This document shows positions 43,401 through 45,015 of a DNA stretch of 45,015 nucleotides, one piece after another. Origin of the DNA: DASTPP01 sp035762175 (GTDB lineage: Bacteria; Myxococcota_A; Polyangia; Polyangiales; Polyangiaceae); assembly GCA_035762175.1 (NCBI GenBank), contig DASTPP010000053.1:1-45015 (forward strand), given 5' to 3'. The notes below the pieces were generated by a model. The model was not told the origin of the DNA and did no database searches. It saw nothing but the letters and a program-made list of their open reading frames with translations. Position 1 is the stretch's first letter, and each line of letters opens with the position of its first letter. The translations under genes and the position numbers were made by a program.

Positions 43401-44150
43401 GCCGAGCCCCTGCTCGCCCCGACGGCCCCCGAAGACGAGCTGCCGCGCGAGCTCGCCGGCCTGGTCGACGAGCTGCTCGCCTCGCCCTTGTCGGCCATGG
43501 CCCGCGCGCTGCGGGTGCGCGACTTCATTCGCGAGCGGTACCGCTACGACCCGTCGTACCTCGAAGACGAGCGGGTGGGGCGCTGGCTCTCGCGCGTTAC
43601 GCAGGGCAGCGGCAACGTGCACCTCGCGGCCCTGCACGTGGGCCGCGCGGGGCGGCACCTCGGCGCGGGCGTCTGCTACGAGCTGAACGCGCTCGCCTGC
43701 GAGCTCCTGCGCCGCGTCGGCGTGCCCGCCGCGTTGGCGTCGGGCTGGGCGCTCTCGGGCGAGCAGGTCGACGAGCCCGACCACCTCTGGGCCCTGGCGC
43801 TCGTGCCCTCCGACCTCGGCCCGCGCCTGTTGCCCCTCGACGCCTCGTCCACCCGCAACGGCACTCCGCTGCGCGTCGCCGAGCGCCCGCGGGGCCCCTT
43901 CCGCGCGCAGCCCCCCCCGGCCCACGCGCCCCTACCGCCCCCGCCCTCGTGGGCCGCGCAGCAACCCCGGGGCGCCGCCGCGGGCGCCCAGCCGCCGCTC
44001 GGCGAGCTCGCCCGCGTCGCCCGCTACCTCGCCCGCCAGCAGGGCGAACGCGCCCCCGACGAGGGCACGCTGCGCCGCCGCCTGCAGGCGCTGCTCGACG
44101 ATCCGGGCGAACGTCGGCGCCTGCTCGCGCTGCTGCGCGGCGAGCCGTAG
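37458..44150 (+). CDS. Giant sacsin/HSP90-like ATPase protein with C-terminal transglutaminase-like domain
   Basis: About 2230 residues. The GHKL ATPase (about residues 190-340) shows FLFELLQNADDA (N box, as in sacsin), SHDGVPFDCRDV (G1 region) and GLFGAGFKSVYAVT (G2). A very long helix-rich, Leu/Ala-rich middle follows, with repeated ADGR or DGGR turns that may be sacsin-repeat remnants. A Pro/Ala linker with a 42-bp DNA repeat lies at about 1720-1825. The last third contains a transglutaminase-like domain: RVRDFIRERYRYDPSYLE, the nucleophile region GVCYELNALACELLRRVGVP (Cys about 2073), His in DHLWALAL (about 2108) and Asp in LLPLDASS (about 2127). Probably cytoplasmic, since no signal peptide is seen. 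The GTG at 37458 is preferred; a GTG at 37374, 17 nt from the divergent gene, is also in frame. Confidence 0.8.
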   Translation: MSSSLDRLSQLPTPGQRALLDECLDAGADPIELVRACAALSDPWPLSHVLGALRARGRSGEAGPALGELLAGGDPLAVRQALRALPPRDSPPALVRAVAEACAALPLERVEALGLALQWLGEAAPRERRRLHEAAAERCRAAAAEGGAPDEGALLLAPGAALRALGAEGGGALGAALEAFAGRVLRTLGRGPRSLSQANAEELLARRVYEGRGHFLFELLQNADDARAGEVTLAVRGGELSLSHDGVPFDCRDVLGVLSVGLSTKQEGDIGLFGAGFKSVYAVTERPRVYSGPYRFEIAGMSRPRPIAAPEGLPPGLTCFALPLDRGDDEAELLDEALALPPELLLTLRHVRRLVVEGGDGVRRALGRVDEGAVVTLLDEGRGEPRRFVGARGGDAAPVLVALELDEGGLPRAPAPGRPSVYCYLPTREESGLPLLLHGAFDVPLDRERLRRDSARNRQALVAAGALLGRLVEGLDGPRAEAALSLLSGARPSPFFAELLETARQHLGDVPLFLAADGRRVPATRARRVAPTLAPVVAGLPLDDEGRAALAPLAPELDAAAAWLGAAAFGPADLLALLERRLRGVSEGARAPEPWLAEGAAALAAELGRLEGGEARRRDGLPWLVAEGGGCHRASALRLATRAQAALYGGARPLRVEASEGGPWASVGVRRLDEREIVADLHDATRRAAMLRRPDALLDYLAGLGPALLAGLGALPIVPGEAGGFSPLLGEGALWLWPPGEIGAWLASAPRPPMVAPATQAAHGALLRALGGRELGVSELFGWLSEGPPLPLEQARALTAVAERSWRSWTPRQTEAALRAPVFVDVEGRLRPVEGPGGALMPADDAIVALAPGLPWLEAEERRLGLLAATPRLGAAALVQSLAGEGPLFDEWPDLDPVLAYLGPRVGEVPGALREALARAARWPGTDGARRPLRELSRPSSDPALERFYASTGLRPRLEAGALRLAELLGLADRLAPGGLDALVDDLAEGRVDPAHPELPSLLARGATVLGAAALERLSGVALFLADDGARRPLAPWGVQRSSPRPCYRAHAPFRRLLALGSAPLLAEGEEARWGPALLDRVAGPPAGPEVWVEALANDPSLAGVDAALVARATLFDAGARRELEPFRSRLDARPLWRGGDGALRPASSLALPDELAELLGEPWEGLLPAEGVLDPRERSEAEALRAFFSFRPALAFVAEQVRAQARFGRTLGEQPPLLGRAERVATLRARSQGADPLRVGVDATGALTSAELWDADADEQLLAAGLALETRLAHPALVAALPPGTFAPLPPARLLEALAPALRERGSIDDGRFDEGRRAALYRWLERRSAAVEADEQARGLLGKLHAFATEDGGRRCPRELLAAPSFEALGLPGRPAPEVPAAVRAWLARAYRLDDAALGPLLDALLDAAAGAAESGDGGRAARLARALSDALTPPPGARPDEHEARVERALRAQRASRRLRVPTGDGAFVRPRALLLAPPEERSLIDRFHPSPPPAPAPHLEPDALAPLLRRLGARDRLGADELATLMAPGGSLPGFEASLARARYVALALGAEPSLRQRLELDRAAWVPTADGRFEPPSALFWPEPGLEELLGPRPDLLPHPLFARTVPASFGRRMRFRRPADASLDDVLRPLADGVAAPPETLRWLEDALQAGALEPPALRQALGPRRVFLDTQGDVHAFAELGTGRDARPVWADHERWPRLASALRLDRRPAPSAVAPSAPDATATPRRPAPAAAAEGPDASTFPGESAPKQSLWQRWFGAPAKPVVAPTEPAARAPTRAEARPPARPGATVGSAEAPPARPGATGGSAEAPPAQAERRARHEAWYRPSDAIRPQLEGAGGWSESRRQRPRYGFALAPGKLPPPYLYAARTVAERFHAPTQRWERGGLPAEWSTPGARALSRVQFRGRAPAGVVVLPVPMYATLEALDVDGAPQEAVLGADGRWMVALAEAAEIGFEVALREAPRFHDGPLELGPEAEPLLAPTAPEDELPRELAGLVDELLASPLSAMARALRVRDFIRERYRYDPSYLEDERVGRWLSRVTQGSGNVHLAALHVGRAGRHLGAGVCYELNALACELLRRVGVPAALASGWALSGEQVDEPDHLWALALVPSDLGPRLLPLDASSTRNGTPLRVAERPRGPFRAQPPPAHAPLPPPPSWAAQQPRGAAAGAQPPLGELARVARYLARQQGERAPDEGTLRRRLQALLDDPGERRRLLALLRGEP
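42825..42920 (+). repeat. In-frame 42-bp tandem repeat in the giant gene
   Basis: Units 42825-42866 and 42867-42908, plus a partial third, encode a 14-residue repeat (PARPGATVGSAEAP type) in the linker before the transglutaminase-like half. Only the V/G codon differs between the full units. Length may vary between strains without breaking the frame. Confidence 0.8.
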
Positions 44151-44513
44151 ATCGCTTCTCGCTCGGGCTCGCGACCCTTCGTGGGGCGGCTCGCGGGGCT
44201 CTACGGCGGCGAGCGCTCGGCCGGGCCGGCGCCGGGCGGGGGCGGCTCGGGCCCGCGCCGCTGCCCCTCGGGGGCCGGCCCGCCAGGCACACCGATATCG
44301 TTTTCGGAACGGGTGCCGGGGGGCCGGCCCCCACTTACATTCACCGAACTCTTACGGTTGGGTTCGAGCTTGACCCCACCGGGACCGCACGATTGTGCGA
44401 AGCCCGGGTGGCCTCAGGCCCGACCTTAGGTAGACTTTTGCCGCTCGGGCGCTGCCCGTTCGACAATCACCATGGTGGCTCCTTCGCGGCCTGGGCTCAC
44501 GACGTCGGATGAC
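44151..44513. other. Gap before the receiver protein: A/T-richer promoter-like stretch
   Basis: No gene seen in 363 bp. A GGGGGCCGGCCCCC palindrome at 44319-44332 and a run of A/T-richer sequence (about 44290-44440) stand out. TTGACC at 44370-44375 is a possible -35 hexamer, but no good -10 follows at the normal spacing. Likely promoter and leader for the gene at 44514. Confidence 0.4.
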
Positions 44514-45015
44514 ATGATCGGCTTGCCGGTCGCGGCGGCCGTCCGGCGGCCGAGCGCGTTGCTGGTCGACGACCGGCCGGCGAACCTGCTGGCGCTCGAG
44601 GCGCTGCTCGCGCCGCTCGAGGCCCGCCTCGTGCAAGCTTCGTCCGGCGAAGAGGCGCTGGCGCGGCTCGCGGCCGACGAGTTCGCGCTCGTCGTGCTCG
44701 ACGTGCAGATGCCCGGCCTCGACGGGCTCGAGACGCTCGCCCGGCTGCGCGCCCGCGAGCGGGGGGTGAAGACGCCCGCGCTCTTCGTCACGGCGGGCGC
44801 GCCCGACCCGTCACGCGTCGAGCGCGCCTATCAGCTCGGGGCGGTCGACTTCATCCCCAAGCCCCTCGACGCCAACGCGCTGCGGGCGAAGGTGGCCGTC
44901 TTCCTCGAGCTGTACGAGGCGCGCGAAGAGGTCCGGCGGCACGCGGCGGTCTTGCGCGCGCGCGACCTCGCCGACAGCGAGCGCAAGTACCGCTTCCTCG
45001 CCGACGCGACCCCCG
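44514..45015 (+). CDS. Response-regulator receiver protein, probably PAS/kinase hybrid (partial)
   Basis: 167 codons before the window ends. Receiver domain: LLVDDRPANLLALEALL (acidic pair), phosphoacceptor Asp in LVVLDVQMPGLDG, FVTAGAPD and Lys in FIPKPLDANALR. A linker helix (VAVFLELYEAREEVRRHAA) leads into ERKYRFLADATP, the typical opening of a PAS domain, so the full protein is probably a receiver-PAS-histidine kinase. An in-frame ATG at 44472 would add 14 residues; 44514 has a weak GGAT upstream and gives a compact N-terminus. Confidence 0.85.
   Translation, partial: MIGLPVAAAVRRPSALLVDDRPANLLALEALLAPLEARLVQASSGEEALARLAADEFALVVLDVQMPGLDGLETLARLRARERGVKTPALFVTAGAPDPSRVERAYQLGAVDFIPKPLDANALRAKVAVFLELYEAREEVRRHAAVLRARDLADSERKYRFLADATP

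Noticed and set aside
37251..43925. Several ORFs of 300-1100 codons overlapping the giant gene
   Set aside because: Their translations are low-complexity Arg/Ala/Gly/Pro strings, whereas the chosen frame has clear ATPase and transglutaminase-like motifs.
44319..44332. GGGGGCCGGCCCCC palindrome as the terminator of the giant gene
   Set aside because: It is 170 bp past the stop, has no loop or T-tract, and such short GC palindromes are common by chance at this composition.

Overview
The window is extremely GC-rich DNA (clearly above 70% G+C, with codon third positions almost always G or C), densely coded on both strands, and bacterial. The gene content is a NtrB/NtrC-type sigma-54 two-component pair, several LysR regulators with divergent targets, a MocR regulator, a STAS-like protein, many secreted or coiled-coil proteins without clear families, and a very large multidomain protein. 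Together these suggest a Myxococcota (Polyangia-like) soil bacterium. The lineage is an inference. I see no tRNA, rRNA, CRISPR array, insertion sequence or phage gene.

Layout. 0-5.2 kb: a GT-C-type membrane glycosyltransferase-like protein, a LysR regulator divergent from an NmrA/SDR oxidoreductase, and a DHFR/RibD-like reductase. 5.2-5.8 kb: non-coding repeats. 5.8-9.4 kb: a small exported protein, then a histidine kinase and sigma-54 activator overlapping by 4 bp. 9.4-10.1 kb: a decayed AAA ATPase gene followed by a second copy of the last ~74 bp of the NtrC helix-turn-helix. 10.2-15.8 kb: accessory genes (coiled-coil protein, EAG-repeat protein, prenyltransferase-like protein, exported protein, LysR) broken up by minisatellites, including a nine-unit, 42-bp array of palindromes at 12201-12578. 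16.0-21.1 kb: a same-strand operon behind a 21-bp palindrome (isochorismatase-like hydrolase, XapX, YtcJ-like amidohydrolase, alginate-export-type porin, DUF1275), which looks like a small catabolic or uptake unit. 21.0-24.2 kb: a flavoprotein/PNPOx-like fusion and a VOC protein divergent from a LysR gene, with a clear LysR box. 24.3-28.7 kb: a beta-propeller lipoprotein, then a MocR regulator divergent from a PLP decarboxylase. 28.8-33.5 kb: class II glutamine amidotransferase, STAS-like protein, alpha/beta hydrolase, GST, VOC protein and YdcF-like protein. 33.5-35.1 kb: a 160-bp hairpin and a B12-binding radical SAM enzyme. 35.1-44.2 kb: a divergent pair described below. 44.5 kb to the end: the start of a receiver-PAS hybrid protein.

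The most unusual locus is 35.1-44.2 kb. The minus-strand gene encodes an all-helical N-terminal half joined to a domain recognisably homologous to the clamp and zinc-binding part of the RNA polymerase beta' subunit, without the catalytic barrel. Its divergent neighbour encodes a protein of about 2230 residues with an N-terminal sacsin/HSP90-like ATPase and a C-terminal transglutaminase-like domain. The 3' end of the beta'-like gene carries a 31-bp tandem duplication that shifts the frame and removes the stop codon. With one repeat copy deleted, the ORF closes 10 nt before the radical SAM start. Tandem duplications covering or touching stop codons recur at three other genes (13.7, 15.8 and 25.6 kb), so slippage at gene ends is a general feature here.
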